From Castellaniella defragrans (GTDB lineage Bacteria; Pseudomonadota; Gammaproteobacteria; Burkholderiales; Burkholderiaceae_B), in NCBI RefSeq assembly GCF_014203015.1, contig NZ_JACHIB010000012.1:1-64000 (forward strand): a stretch of 64,000 nt of DNA. The letters run 5' to 3'. The notes under the pieces are model-generated. The model searched no databases. It was not told the origin of the DNA and saw nothing but the letters and a program-made list of their open reading frames with translations. Positions 36,690-46,171 of this stretch are shown here, piece after piece. Position numbers and translations under genes: made by a program. Position 1 is the first letter of the stretch. The number at the start of each line of letters is the position of its first letter.

Positions 36690-38864
36690 ATGAACCATGC
36701 GATCATGGGCCGGGGAGAAGCATCCGCCGCGCTGCGCGTCGGCGCGCGCGCACTGGCGCTGGCCTTCAGCCTGCCACTGGCCGGCGCGGCCTGCGCCCAG
36801 TCGAGCGGCACGCAGCAGGCCACCTGGCTCGACACCATCACCGTGACGGGCACGCGCACCGAAACCTCCGTCAGGAACAACCCCGCCTCGGTCTCCGTCG
36901 TCGGCCAGGAGCAGCTCGAACGCCAGGCGCCGGAAAGCATCGCCGACCTGGTGCGCGACGTGCCCGGCGTCGAGGTGGTCGACGCGTCCGCGCCAGGCAT
37001 GAAGCGCCTGCGCATCCGGGGCGAATCCTCGCACCGCGTGACCATCCTGGTCGACGGCCAGGAAATCACCGACCACAGCGACTACGGCACGCCGATCCTG
37101 GTGGATCCGGCCAACGTCGAGCGCATCGAGGTCATCCGCGGGCCGGCCTCGGTGCTGTACGGCGCCAAGGCCATCGGCGGCGTGGTCAACATCATCACCA
37201 AGCGCGGCGCGCCCAAGCCCATCCAGCTGGAAGCGGGCGGCAGCTACTACTCGGGCACGCGCGGCTGGCAGGGCTGGGCCGCCGTCTCCGGCACCGTGGG
37301 CGATTTCGACTACCGCCTGTCGGGCAGCGCCGACCGCCACCACGACCGCCAGGTGCCCGAAGGGCGCTACACCCGGAGCGGCACCCTGGACGGCTCCAGC
37401 TACCGCGACAGCGACATGGCGCTGCACCTGGGCTACACCTTCGGCCAGAAGCGCAACCACTACCTGGCGCTGAAGGCCGAGCAGCACCTCCTCGCCACGG
37501 ACAGCTGGACGGACCCCGACTACGTGCAGGGCTCGATCCGCGATTTCAGCATCGACCTGCCCAAGCGCGACCTGCGCAAGGTCGGCCTGTACTACGACGC
37601 CAAGGACCTGAGCCCCGTGGTGCGGAAGATCCACGTCGACGCCTACCGCCAGACCGTGGACCGCCTGTTCGAGAACCGGGTCGAGGTGCAGCCGACTTCC
37701 TTCATGAACGTCAAGAACACCGCCACCTCGGACGATCGCAACCTGAACTACGGCGGCACCGCGCAGGTCGATCTGGCCTTGCACCCCGACCACTACACCA
37801 TCGCCGGCCTGCAGTACCTGATGGACGACCTGGACACCAGCAAGAACAGCATCACCACCACGACCACCCGGCCGCCCATGCCGATGCCGGGCACGCGGAC
37901 CACGACCAGCCCGACGCATACCCGCGCCTCGATCCAGACGGCCTCGGTGTTCGCCCAGGACGAATGGTCCTTCGCCCGGAACTTCAAGCTGACCGCGGGC
38001 CTGCGCTACTACCACGTGAGCTCGAACCTGGACGACACCACCAATGCCGCCCTGGCGGGCCAGGACGACAGCACCACCAACCGCCTGGTCAAGTCCCTGG
38101 GCCTGACCTGGAGCGGCCTGGAGCACACCACCCTGCGCGCCCTGTATTCCGAGGGCTACACCATGCCGACCCTGGCGCAGATGTACTCCGACACCACGGC
38201 CGGCAGCGGCTCCCTGACCCGCGCCAACCCCGGCCTGAAGCCCGAGACCTCGCAGAACTACGAAGTGGGCGCGCGCTACCAGAACGCCGGCGTGGTCCTG
38301 GACGCGGCCGTCTTCTACACCCGGGCCAAGGACTACATCGGCACGACCTCCTGCGCCGCCGCGGGCACCTGCCCGGCGGGCTACGCCGCGAGCGACCGCA
38401 CCTACGTCAACGCCGACCGCGCCGACACCCACGGCATCGAACTGATCGCGGAATACGCGCTGCCCGGCACCAGCTTCACCCCCTACGTGACCGGTGCCTG
38501 GACGCAGCGGGAGCTGAAATACCCCACGTACTCGACCAAGGACAGCGGCGTGCCGGCCTTCTCCGGCCGCGCGGGGGTGCGCTACGACACCACGCTGTAC
38601 GGCGCCGAGGTCTGGGCCGACCTGTTCGTGCGCGCCGCCACGCCGGTCAAGGAAACCACGCTGAGCGGCGGCGCCCTGTCGACCGAGCGCCTGCCGGGCT
38701 GGGGCACGCTGAACCTGGCGTTCGGCGGCACCCACGGCAAGGACCGCAAGGTGCAGGTGGGAGTGCAGCTCAACAACCTCCTGGACAAGGAATACCGCTC
38801 CGCGTTCGACGTCCTGCCGGGCACCGGCCGCAGCGTGGAAGTCACCCTGCGCACGACCTTCTGA
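36690..38864 (+). CDS. TonB-dependent outer-membrane receptor (iron/haem class)
   Basis: This 724-residue protein has a signal peptide (about 1-36) and a TonB box-like region DTITVTGTRTE (about 48-58). The plug domain has LRIRGESSHRVTILVDGQEI and IEVIRGPASVLYGAKAIGGVVNIIT, and a 22-strand barrel ends in an aromatic residue (Phe). The segment GYTMPTLAQMY with NPGLKPETSQNYE matches the FRAP/NPNL-like region of haem and colicin I receptors. An odd Thr/Pro/Met-rich low-complexity stretch, about residues 386-411, would fall in an extracellular loop. Twin Fur boxes imply iron-starvation expression. The ligand may be haem, given the CobN-like locus at 18549-23602, or a catechol siderophore. Confidence 0.88.
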   Translation: MNHAIMGRGEASAALRVGARALALAFSLPLAGAACAQSSGTQQATWLDTITVTGTRTETSVRNNPASVSVVGQEQLERQAPESIADLVRDVPGVEVVDASAPGMKRLRIRGESSHRVTILVDGQEITDHSDYGTPILVDPANVERIEVIRGPASVLYGAKAIGGVVNIITKRGAPKPIQLEAGGSYYSGTRGWQGWAAVSGTVGDFDYRLSGSADRHHDRQVPEGRYTRSGTLDGSSYRDSDMALHLGYTFGQKRNHYLALKAEQHLLATDSWTDPDYVQGSIRDFSIDLPKRDLRKVGLYYDAKDLSPVVRKIHVDAYRQTVDRLFENRVEVQPTSFMNVKNTATSDDRNLNYGGTAQVDLALHPDHYTIAGLQYLMDDLDTSKNSITTTTTRPPMPMPGTRTTTSPTHTRASIQTASVFAQDEWSFARNFKLTAGLRYYHVSSNLDDTTNAALAGQDDSTTNRLVKSLGLTWSGLEHTTLRALYSEGYTMPTLAQMYSDTTAGSGSLTRANPGLKPETSQNYEVGARYQNAGVVLDAAVFYTRAKDYIGTTSCAAAGTCPAGYAASDRTYVNADRADTHGIELIAEYALPGTSFTPYVTGAWTQRELKYPTYSTKDSGVPAFSGRAGVRYDTTLYGAEVWADLFVRAATPVKETTLSGGALSTERLPGWGTLNLAFGGTHGKDRKVQVGVQLNNLLDKEYRSAFDVLPGTGRSVEVTLRTTF

Positions 38865-38872
38865 GCCCGCCG

Positions 38873-38903
38873 GTCCGGGCCGCCCGCGTTCCGCGGCCCG
38901 GAC
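38873..38903 (+). terminator. Hairpin downstream of the TonB receptor
   Basis: An 11-bp perfect stem (GTCCGGGCCGC at 38873-38883 with its complement at 38893-38903) begins eight bases after the stop. No T-run follows. Confidence 0.5.
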
Positions 38904-39113
38904 GGCGGACCGCGAACACCGCCGCCGGGCCGGGGCAGGTTCGCATCCACGCGAGCCGCCTGATCGTGCAGGGCGCCGCGCGCCCGCGGGCCGGAGCGTA
39001 CCGTTGCGCCGAGGCCGCATCGGCGGCTGGAACCCGCCCGCCGGCCGGGCGGATCCCCACGGATCCCTACGGAACCCTTGCCAGGAAGCCGGAAATATGT
39101 TTGACTTCCATAC

Positions 39114-39239
39114 ATGAACTCCACGCGCGCTTCCTTCCGTGACATCCCGCAGCTCTCCGCTGCCGGGCGCGCGCGTCCGTCGTTCTCCTCCCTCTCCCTG
39201 TCGGGTCTACTGCTGCTAGCGATCGGTTGCCGGGCCTAG
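39114..39239 (+). CDS. Putative leucine-rich leader peptide for leuA
   Basis: A 41-codon frame (ATG 39114, TAG 39237) ends in Gly-Leu-Leu-Leu-Leu-Ala-Ile-Gly, with codons CTA-CTG-CTG-CTA at 39207-39218, and lies 89 bases before leuA. Earlier Leu codons occur at 39153, 39192 and 39198. CTA is rare in such a GC-rich genome, which would make ribosome stalling sensitive to leucyl-tRNA. An 8-bp stem with one GU pair (39225-39232 with 39255-39262) overlaps the stop and is followed by TGTTT. Ribosomal attenuation of leuA through leucine-rich leaders is known in other proteobacteria. Here it is inferred, and the true start of the peptide is uncertain because no ribosome site is obvious. Confidence 0.6.
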   Translation: MNSTRASFRDIPQLSAAGRARPSFSSLSLSGLLLLAIGCRA

Positions 39240-39328
39240 CGCCGCGTGGCAGTTCGGCAGCCTGTTTCGCCACACCCTCGCATTTCCGCGCCCGTGATCC
39301 GGACGCACCCGCCCAGACAGGTACCGAC

Positions 39329-41032
39329 ATGATCAAGAATCCCGCCGACAAATACGTTCCGTTCGCTCCGTTCACGCGCGACTTCAGCGAACGCACCTGG
39401 CCCAGCCGCCGCATCTCCGCCCCCCCGATCTGGATGAGCACCGACCTGCGCGACGGCAATCAGGCGCTCATCGAGCCCATGAGCGTCGAGCGCAAGCTGC
39501 GCTTCTTCGATCAGCTGATCAGGATCGGCTTCAAGGAAATCGAGGTCGGCTTCCCCTCCGCGTCCCAGACCGATTTCGACTTCGTGCGCAAGCTGGTCGA
39601 TGAAAAGCGCATCCCCGACGACGTCACCATCATCGCCCTGACCCAGGCCCGCGAAGACCTGATCCAGCGCACCGTCGAAGCCTGCGCGGGCGCCAGGCAC
39701 GCCATCATCCACCTGTACAACGCCTGCGCGCCGGCCTTCCGCAAGATCGTCTTCCGCATGAGCCGCGACGAGGTCCGCGCCATCGCCGTCGAAGGCACCC
39801 GGATCGTCAAGACCGAAGTCGCCAAGCACCCCGAAACCCACTGGCGCTACGAATATTCGCCGGAAGTCTTCAGCACCACCGAGCCCGATTTCGCGCTGGA
39901 AGTCTGCAATGCCGTGGTCGACACCTGGCAGCCCACCGTCCAGGACAAGATCATCCTGAACCTGCCGGCCACCATCGAGGCCACCACGCCGAACCTGTAC
40001 GCCGACCAGATCGAATGGATGCACACCCATCTGGCCCAGCGCGACAGGATCGTCCTCAGTGTCCACCCCCACAACGACCGCGGCACGGCCGTGGCCGCCG
40101 CCGAATTCGCCGTCATGGCCGGCGCCGACCGCATCGAGGGCTGCCTGTTCGGCAACGGCGAGCGCACCGGCAACGTCGATCTGGTCACCCTGGCGCTCAA
40201 CCTCTACACCCAGGGCATCCATCCGGGCCTGGACTTCTCCGACATCGACGAAGTCCGCCGCTGCGTCGAATACTGCAACCAGCTGCCCGTGCATCCGCGC
40301 CACCCCTACGCCGGCGACCTGGTCTTCACGGCCTTCTCCGGCTCGCACCAGGACGCCATCAAGAAGGGCTTCGCGGTGCAGCAGGAAGACGCCGTCTGGG
40401 AAGTCCCCTACCTGCCCATCGACCCGGCCGACCTGGGCCGCAGCTACGACGCGGTCATCCGCGTCAACAGCCAGTCGGGCAAGGGCGGCGTGTCCTTCCT
40501 CCTGGAACAGGAGCACGGCCTGGTCCTGCCGCGCCGCCTGCAGATCGAATTCAGCCGCGCCATCCAGCGCGTCACCGACGAAACGGGCCGCGAAGTCACG
40601 CCGCAGGACGTGTTCGACATCTTCTCCAGCGAATACCTGGACCGCGAAACGCCGATGAAGCTGATCCGGCACCGCATCACCGGCAGCCCCAAGACCACCG
40701 GCCAGAAGCAGTTCATGATCGAGATCGAGCTGGAAATCGACGGCCAGGTCCGCCATCTGTCGGGCCAGGGCGACGGCGCGATCTCGGCCTTCATCGCCGC
40801 GCTGGGCATCGAGGCCCGCGTGATGGACTACCAGGAACACGCCATCGGCACCGGCACCGACACCCGCGCGGCGTCCTACATCGAGATGCGCATCCAGGAC
40901 AACGTCAGCGGCTACGGCGTCGGCATCCACGAGGACATCGTGACCTCGTCCTTCCTGGCGATCCTGAGCGCGGTCAACCGCCACGCGGCGGCGGGCGGCG
41001 ACGTGCGTCCGCGCGCCTCGGTCGCGGCCTGA
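39329..41032 (+). CDS. leuA: 2-isopropylmalate synthase (long form)
   Basis: This 567-residue enzyme condenses acetyl-CoA with 2-ketoisovalerate, the first committed step of leucine synthesis. The catalytic TIM barrel has [15 protein letters not shown] near residue 43 and the metal-binding [14 protein letters not shown] near 245. The C-terminal leucine-sensing domain contains [25 protein letters not shown]-type sequence. It belongs to the longer about 560-residue class rather than the E. coli type. The ATG at 39329 (MIKNPADKY) begins the conserved region; the frame upstream to 39227 is part of the leader. A leader peptide and a strong terminator frame the gene as a single-gene unit. Confidence 0.95.
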   Translation: MIKNPADKYVPFAPFTRDFSERTWPSRRISAPPIWMSTDLRDGNQALIEPMSVERKLRFFDQLIRIGFKEIEVGFPSASQTDFDFVRKLVDEKRIPDDVTIIALTQAREDLIQRTVEACAGARHAIIHLYNACAPAFRKIVFRMSRDEVRAIAVEGTRIVKTEVAKHPETHWRYEYSPEVFSTTEPDFALEVCNAVVDTWQPTVQDKIILNLPATIEATTPNLYADQIEWMHTHLAQRDRIVLSVHPHNDRGTAVAAAEFAVMAGADRIEGCLFGNGERTGNVDLVTLALNLYTQGIHPGLDFSDIDEVRRCVEYCNQLPVHPRHPYAGDLVFTAFSGSHQDAIKKGFAVQQEDAVWEVPYLPIDPADLGRSYDAVIRVNSQSGKGGVSFLLEQEHGLVLPRRLQIEFSRAIQRVTDETGREVTPQDVFDIFSSEYLDRETPMKLIRHRITGSPKTTGQKQFMIEIELEIDGQVRHLSGQGDGAISAFIAALGIEARVMDYQEHAIGTGTDTRAASYIEMRIQDNVSGYGVGIHEDIVTSSFLAILSAVNRHAAAGGDVRPRASVAA

Positions 41033-41044
41033 TCCAGAACGGCC

Positions 41045-41068
41045 CGGGCGCTCCGCACGGAGCGCCCG
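41045..41068 (+). terminator. Hairpin just after leuA
   Basis: An 11-base arm CGGGCGCTCCG (41045-41055) pairs with 41058-41068, beginning 12 bases after the leuA stop. No T-run; probably works with the second hairpin further on. Confidence 0.5.
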
Positions 41069-41153
41069 TCATCCGGCATCCCAGCGCCCGCGGGCGGCGC
41101 CACCCCCGCATCCCGGGGATATTCCTGGCACCACAAGCGCCCGCCTCGTTCAG

Positions 41154-41184
41154 CCCCGTCCCACAGGACGGGGTTTCCGTTTGT
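41154..41184 (+). terminator. Rho-independent terminator of leuA
   Basis: Stem CCCCGTCC (41154-41161), loop CACA, stem GGACGGGG (41166-41173), then TTTCCGTTTGT. This is the best intrinsic terminator in the window. It precedes the convergent 105-residue gene. Confidence 0.8.
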
Positions 41185-41267
41185 GCGCCGCCCAGGCCCC
41201 AAACCGCCAGGCCCCGGGCTTCCGGCAAGAGGCCGGGGGTTCTGCCCGCGCCGGCCGCGCGGCCCGG

Positions 41268-41585
41268 TCAATACACGATGGCCAGGCCCGGCAGGTCCAC
41301 CGTCACCCGGGGCTTTTCCAGCGCCTGGACGGCATGGGCGGCGAATTCCCGCGCCAGTTCGGGCTGCGCCGAAAGGCGGCTGTAGCCCAGGCTGTCGGCC
41401 ACGCCCAGGATCTTGTCCAGCAGCAGGACCTTGCCGCTCACGCGCAGGGGCTCGCAGCCCAGGGATTCCCACGTCTGCTCGAACCATTCGCGGGCGGCGT
41501 GCGCCCGGTCGGGGTCCACCGGCGCGTCGACGGGCAGTTCCAGGGAACGGTGGGCATCGAAAATCACGATCACATGGCCCTGCAT
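41268..41585 (-). CDS. Small conserved hypothetical protein
   Basis: Not recognised. This 105-residue soluble protein has alternating strand and helix character. It opens QGHVIVIFDAHRSLELP, has the middle helix AREWFEQTWESLG, and ends with PRVTVDLPGLAIVY. No cysteines apart from one, no membrane helix and no signal. It lies 30 bases downstream of the DUF1840 gene on the same strand, so the two are probably co-transcribed. The clear ATG and well-mixed amino-acid composition support a real gene. Confidence 0.6.
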   Translation of the reverse strand: MQGHVIVIFDAHRSLELPVDAPVDPDRAHAAREWFEQTWESLGCEPLRVSGKVLLLDKILGVADSLGYSRLSAQPELAREFAAHAVQALEKPRVTVDLPGLAIVY

Positions 41586-41615
41586 GGGATTTCTCCGGAT
41601 GTGAAATGCGTGAAT

Positions 41616-41960
41616 TTACCAGGCCGGCGCGGGCTCCCAGGTGACGTCCTCGCCTTTTTCGCGGGCCAGGCGCAGCATGGTCAGCAGCGGCCAGGCCCGG
41701 CGGCGCATGCCGACCGGCTGGGCGATGGGATGTTCGACCGTGTCGTCGTGGTCGCCGGAGGCGTCGTCGTGGCCGGGATCGGCCGCCACCAGCGCCTCGA
41801 TGCCGGCGATGGCGGTGTCCAGCTGCGCTCGGGTGATGACCCCGCGCTCGGGCAGTCCGGGACCATCGAAGGTCTTGCCGGCGGCCACCAGGATGGGCCG
41901 AGCATGCTGGGCGAACATCAGGACTTCCGCCGCGGATTTCGATTGGAACAAAATGAGCAT
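41616..41960 (-). CDS. DUF1840 domain protein
   Basis: This 114-residue protein matches DUF1840, a betaproteobacterial family of unknown function. It opens LILFQSKSAAEVLMFAQHARPIL, has RGVITRAQLDTAIAGIEALV in the middle, and closes VGMRRRAWPLLTMLRLA with WEPAPAW. The ATG at 41958-41960 follows a GGGAAG site. The longer frame to 42152 covers only the RHS gene's promoter. A short Asp/His-rich stretch (DPGHDDASGDHDD) interrupts the middle. It is divergent from the RHS gene, with 92 bases between starts. Confidence 0.8.
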   Translation of the reverse strand: MLILFQSKSAAEVLMFAQHARPILVAAGKTFDGPGLPERGVITRAQLDTAIAGIEALVAADPGHDDASGDHDDTVEHPIAQPVGMRRRAWPLLTMLRLAREKGEDVTWEPAPAW

Positions 41961-42052
41961 GGTGGACTTCCCGCAATGGATACATTCATACACTAACCGA
42001 TCTTCAACCCCCTGCCAAGCCGCACAATGAGCGCTCCGACAGGAGGTCTTCC

Positions 42053-45000
42053 ATGCCCGAAACCCTTGCCTGGCGCCGCTTGCCATCCTGGCTGGCCGGC
42101 GTGCCGCTGGCGCTCGCCTCCTGGTCCACGCCAGCCCCCGCGCACGCCGCAAACGCCCTGAGCTGCCCCGCGCCGCAGGCCCAGGCGCCCTGCGGCGCGG
42201 GCTCCGTCCGGGGGCCGGCCGCCGAGCCCGCGCCCGATCCGGGCATCGCCAATCCCGTGCATCTGGCCACCGGCGAGAAATTCCTGCGCGAGACCGACCT
42301 GCCCGAGCCGGTCGCGGGCGGCCACCCGTCCTTCGTCCGCCTGTACCGCTCGGGATCCCTGGAAGACGGGCCGCTCGGCCGGGGCTGGAGCAGCGAATAC
42401 GACATCCGCCTGCGGCCCGCCCCGGACGGCTGGCGGCTGGACCTGCCCGACGGCCGCCGCGTGCGCTTCGACACCCGGGGCCTGGGCGCCGGACCCGCCG
42501 ACGGCCAGGTCCTGGCGCCCGTTCATGAGGCTGTCCCCTTATCCTGGCTGGGCGCCGACGGCGGCCGGCTGGTCTTCGATGCGCACGGCCGGCTGCGGGC
42601 GATCACCGCCCCCGGACGGCCGGACATCGTCATCGACCGCCACGCGGGCGGCCCGCTGGACGGCCTGGCGCGGGAAATCCGGCGCGGCGCCGCCGTACTG
42701 CGGCTCGATTACGACGCCTCGGGACCGCGCCCCCGCCTGCGGACGCTGGCCACGCCGCTGGGGGTGTTCCGCTACGAATACGCCCGGAGCGCACACGAGG
42801 CGATGCCTACGAGCGCGGCCCCGGCCGGCGGGATGCCGGCCGACGCGCCCCTGGCCGGGCAGGGCCCGGCCCCCGAGCCGGTCCTGCTGACCGCCGTGCA
42901 GCGGCCCGACGGCATGCGCCGCCGCTATCACCATGAATCCGGGCGGCAGGCCGGCCACCCCGCCGCCCTCACCGGCGTCACGCTGGAAGCCGCAGACGGC
43001 CGGCGCTGGCGCGCCCGCAGCTGGACTTACGACGCGCGCGGCCGCGTCGTCCAGGCGATCCCGGGCGCCCCCGGCACGACGGCGGGCCGCCTGGACCTGG
43101 ACTATCCGGACGGCCCGCCCGACGCCGGTCCGACCCGCGTGCGCTCGGCAGGCGCGCGGGCCGAGGTGGAGCACGCCCTGCGCGGCGGCCGGATCGTGCC
43201 GCGCGCGGTGCGCTCGTCGGCCTGTCCCGCCTGCCCCGGGATCACCCGGCGCATCGACCACGACGCCCAGGGCCGGCCAAGCGCCCTTGGCGATCTGCGC
43301 ATCCGCCGCGCGCCGGACGGCCGGATCCGCGCGCTGATGCAGGCGCGGGGCGGCTGGCCCGGCCTGCGCCTGGAGTACGGCCCCGGCGGCCGGCTGGCGC
43401 GCTGGTCCAGCCGGCTCACCGGCACGGCCCGGCTGTCCTACGATCCGCACGGCCGCCTGACCGGCAGGCGCGAGGCCGACGGCGGGCGCCTGGACGTCCG
43501 CCGCGACGCCATCGGCCGACCCGTGCGGCTGCTGCACACGGCGCCCGGCCGGCCGCCGCTGGAGATCGGCCTGCATTGGCGGGGCGACCGGCCGATCCGC
43601 CTGACCCACCCCGACGAGACCGAATACCTGCAGCACGACGCGCACGGCCGGGTCACGGCCCGCGCCGTCCACCGGCCCCACGCCCAGGGCGCGCTCGGCT
43701 ACCGGGAACGCTTTGCCTACGACGCCCACGGACGGCTGACGCGCCATGACCTGCCGGAAGGCGGCGCGCTGCACTACGCCTGGTCGGATGCGGGCCGCCT
43801 GATGCGCCTGGACTGGGAAGCCGCCGACGGCGCGCGCCGCACCGTCATCGACTCCGTCCCGGGCCGCGCCGGCTACCGCTACGGCAACGGCCTGTGGCTG
43901 CAGACGGCCGCGGGGCCGGACGGGCGGGCCGATACCCTGGTCCTGTCCGACGGGCCGCGCATCCTGTGGGGCGAGCGGCGGCGCCACGACGCGCGCGGCC
44001 GGGTCGTGCGCCTGAGCACGCTGTCGGCGTCCGAACCCGCCGTCCCGGACGGCGCCGCGCGTCCACCCTTTGGAACCGCACCGCGCCAGCCAACGCCCGC
44101 CCTGCCCGCCGCCCCCTGGCGGCATCGGGTCCTGGCGCACGACGCGCAGGACCGATTGGCCGGGTTCCAGGACGGCGTGACCCGGACCTGGCTGGCCTGG
44201 GACGAGGACGGCCGCCTCATCGGGCGCCTGGCCGCCCGCCTCGGCCGGCCCGGCGGTTCGCCGCATGCCGCGCATCCGGCCCGCACGCCGACCGGACTCC
44301 AGGGCGCCGGTCCCCGGGACGCCGAGTCCCGGTCCGCCGCGCCGCCGGACGCCGAAGACGGGGATGCCGCCCCGCCCCCGATCGCCCGCAACGAAGCCGG
44401 CCTGCCCCTCGCGGTCGGCCGCCGCACGCTGCGCCTGCAGGCCCAGGGCCGGCCGGCCGAGGTCCTGGAGGACGGGCGGGTCCTGGTGCGCTACGCCTAC
44501 AACGCCCGGGGCCAGCGGATCCGCCGCGTCCAGGACGGCCGGGAAACCGAACGCTACTACGTGGACAACCGCCTGGCGGCGATCTGGCACCGGCCGACCC
44601 CCGGAACGCCCGCCCGCACGGAGTCCGCCGCCGGGCCGGACGCCACGGCCGCCGCCACGCCTGCGGCCTCCGCTGCAGCCCCGGTCCCCGCCCGCGCCGC
44701 CGCAGGGCTCCCGGCCTTCGGCGTCACCCAGCGCTACCTGTATGCCGGCGAGGTCCCCGTCGGCCTGCTGCAAACGGAAGCCGACGGCCGCACCCGCCTG
44801 GTTTACCTGCACGCCGACCTGCTGGGCGCCCCCGTCCTGGCGACCGACGCGGACCGCGCGGTGCGCTGGGCCGCCGACTACGACGCGCTGGGCCGCGCGA
44901 CCCGCCTGCGCGGCGACCTGGACCTGCCGCTGCGCCGGCCGGGCCAGGACGAGGATCCGGCGACGGGCTGGCACGACAACGTCTTTCGCACCTTCCTGCC

Positions 45001-46114
45001 CGCGCGCGGCCACTATCTGGAGCCCGACCCCCTGGGGCCGCTGCCCGGCCTGCAAGCCCTGGGCTACGCCGCCCAGCAGCCGCTGCGCCACGTCGATCCC
45101 CTGGGCCTGATCCTGCTGGCCTTCGACGGCACGCGGCAAGGGCCGCGCAACCAGGGCAACGTCTGGAAGCTCGCCCAGGCCTACGAGGACGGCCCGGCCT
45201 ACTATCACGCCGGGCCGGGGAACGGCTACTACGCCGACTGGGACGCGGTCGTCGCCGCCGGCAGCCGCCAGATCCTGAGCAACCAGTGGCAGTCCCTGCT
45301 CAACGCCCTGGACCGGGCGCGGGGCGCCGCCGCGCCGGTGCCCATCGACATCCTGGGCTATTCGCGCGGGGCGGCCCTGGCGCGCGACTTCGCCAACCGC
45401 ATCGCGCGCCACACCCGCGACGGCTGGTTCTCCTACGACGACCCGCTGCGCGGCACCATCGGCCTGTGCGTCGACCTGCGCTTCCTGGGCCTGTTCGACA
45501 CCGTGGCGCAGTTCGGGCTGCTGGGCGCGGCCAACGCCGGCTTCGACCTGGGCATCGCCGGCGCCTGGCACTGGGTGGCGCACGCCGTGGCGCTGCACGA
45601 GCTGCGCGCCCTGTTTCCCCTGGTCTCGGCGGCCGGCGACGCGGGCAACACGGTCGAGGCGCCCTTCATCGGCGCCCACGCCGACATCGGCGGCGGCCTG
45701 CTGCTGGACGAGCGGCTGCAGCCCGTCCCCGGCGGCGACCTGTCGGACGTGGCCCTGAACTGGATGCGCTGGCAGGCGCTGGCCGCCCTGGTGCCCGTCG
45801 CCGAACTGGCGCCGGACGACCGCGCGGTGACGCGCCCGCTGCTGCACGACGAGCGCAGCCCCGCCCTGCGCGGGCTGCCGCCGGGCGACCGGGCGCTGCA
45901 GGACGCCGCCGCGCGCACGCTCGGCCCCCAGGGCGCGGACCCGCGCCTGGGCGACGCGCAGCGGCGGATCGTGGAGGCCTTCATCCGCCGCGCCGACGCC
46001 GCGGCGGACGAATCCGGCGCCGTCGCCGGCAGCGTGGACATGGCGGCCTACGGCGCCTGGCTGGAGGCGGAACGGGGCCTGCCGGGGATGGCCGGCCCGG
46101 CGCGGCGGCCCTGA
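42053..46114 (+). CDS. Exported RHS-repeat protein with C-terminal Tle1-like (DUF2235) lipase domain
   Basis: This 1353-residue protein has a probable Sec signal (LAGVPLALASWSTPAPAHAA), a DUF6531-type N-terminus (VHLATGEKFLRETDL) and many YD/RHS repeats (about 150-950). The RHS core boundary is RHVDPLGLILLAFDGT near residue 1020. Beyond that point the usual variable toxin domain is an alpha/beta hydrolase. It has FDGTRQGPRNQGNV, the nucleophile elbow LGYSRGAALARDFANRI (Ser about 1104), LGLFDTVAQFG, HAVALHELRALFP and FIGAHADIGGGLL. These are the hallmarks of DUF2235/Tle1 phospholipase effectors. A strong AGGAGG precedes the ATG. No immunity-like gene follows, as argS starts 57 bases later. No T6SS gene is near. 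Confidence 0.82.
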   Translation: MPETLAWRRLPSWLAGVPLALASWSTPAPAHAANALSCPAPQAQAPCGAGSVRGPAAEPAPDPGIANPVHLATGEKFLRETDLPEPVAGGHPSFVRLYRSGSLEDGPLGRGWSSEYDIRLRPAPDGWRLDLPDGRRVRFDTRGLGAGPADGQVLAPVHEAVPLSWLGADGGRLVFDAHGRLRAITAPGRPDIVIDRHAGGPLDGLAREIRRGAAVLRLDYDASGPRPRLRTLATPLGVFRYEYARSAHEAMPTSAAPAGGMPADAPLAGQGPAPEPVLLTAVQRPDGMRRRYHHESGRQAGHPAALTGVTLEAADGRRWRARSWTYDARGRVVQAIPGAPGTTAGRLDLDYPDGPPDAGPTRVRSAGARAEVEHALRGGRIVPRAVRSSACPACPGITRRIDHDAQGRPSALGDLRIRRAPDGRIRALMQARGGWPGLRLEYGPGGRLARWSSRLTGTARLSYDPHGRLTGRREADGGRLDVRRDAIGRPVRLLHTAPGRPPLEIGLHWRGDRPIRLTHPDETEYLQHDAHGRVTARAVHRPHAQGALGYRERFAYDAHGRLTRHDLPEGGALHYAWSDAGRLMRLDWEAADGARRTVIDSVPGRAGYRYGNGLWLQTAAGPDGRADTLVLSDGPRILWGERRRHDARGRVVRLSTLSASEPAVPDGAARPPFGTAPRQPTPALPAAPWRHRVLAHDAQDRLAGFQDGVTRTWLAWDEDGRLIGRLAARLGRPGGSPHAAHPARTPTGLQGAGPRDAESRSAAPPDAEDGDAAPPPIARNEAGLPLAVGRRTLRLQAQGRPAEVLEDGRVLVRYAYNARGQRIRRVQDGRETERYYVDNRLAAIWHRPTPGTPARTESAAGPDATAAATPAASAAAPVPARAAAGLPAFGVTQRYLYAGEVPVGLLQTEADGRTRLVYLHADLLGAPVLATDADRAVRWAADYDALGRATRLRGDLDLPLRRPGQDEDPATGWHDNVFRTFLPARGHYLEPDPLGPLPGLQALGYAAQQPLRHVDPLGLILLAFDGTRQGPRNQGNVWKLAQAYEDGPAYYHAGPGNGYYADWDAVVAAGSRQILSNQWQSLLNALDRARGAAAPVPIDILGYSRGAALARDFANRIARHTRDGWFSYDDPLRGTIGLCVDLRFLGLFDTVAQFGLLGAANAGFDLGIAGAWHWVAHAVALHELRALFPLVSAAGDAGNTVEAPFIGAHADIGGGLLLDERLQPVPGGDLSDVALNWMRWQALAALVPVAELAPDDRAVTRPLLHDERSPALRGLPPGDRALQDAAARTLGPQGADPRLGDAQRRIVEAFIRRADAAADESGAVAGSVDMAAYGAWLEAERGLPGMAGPARRP

Positions 46115-46171
46115 GGCACGGCGCCCCTGAAATCGGGCTATCATTTCGGGATACCCTCAGATACGGACACC

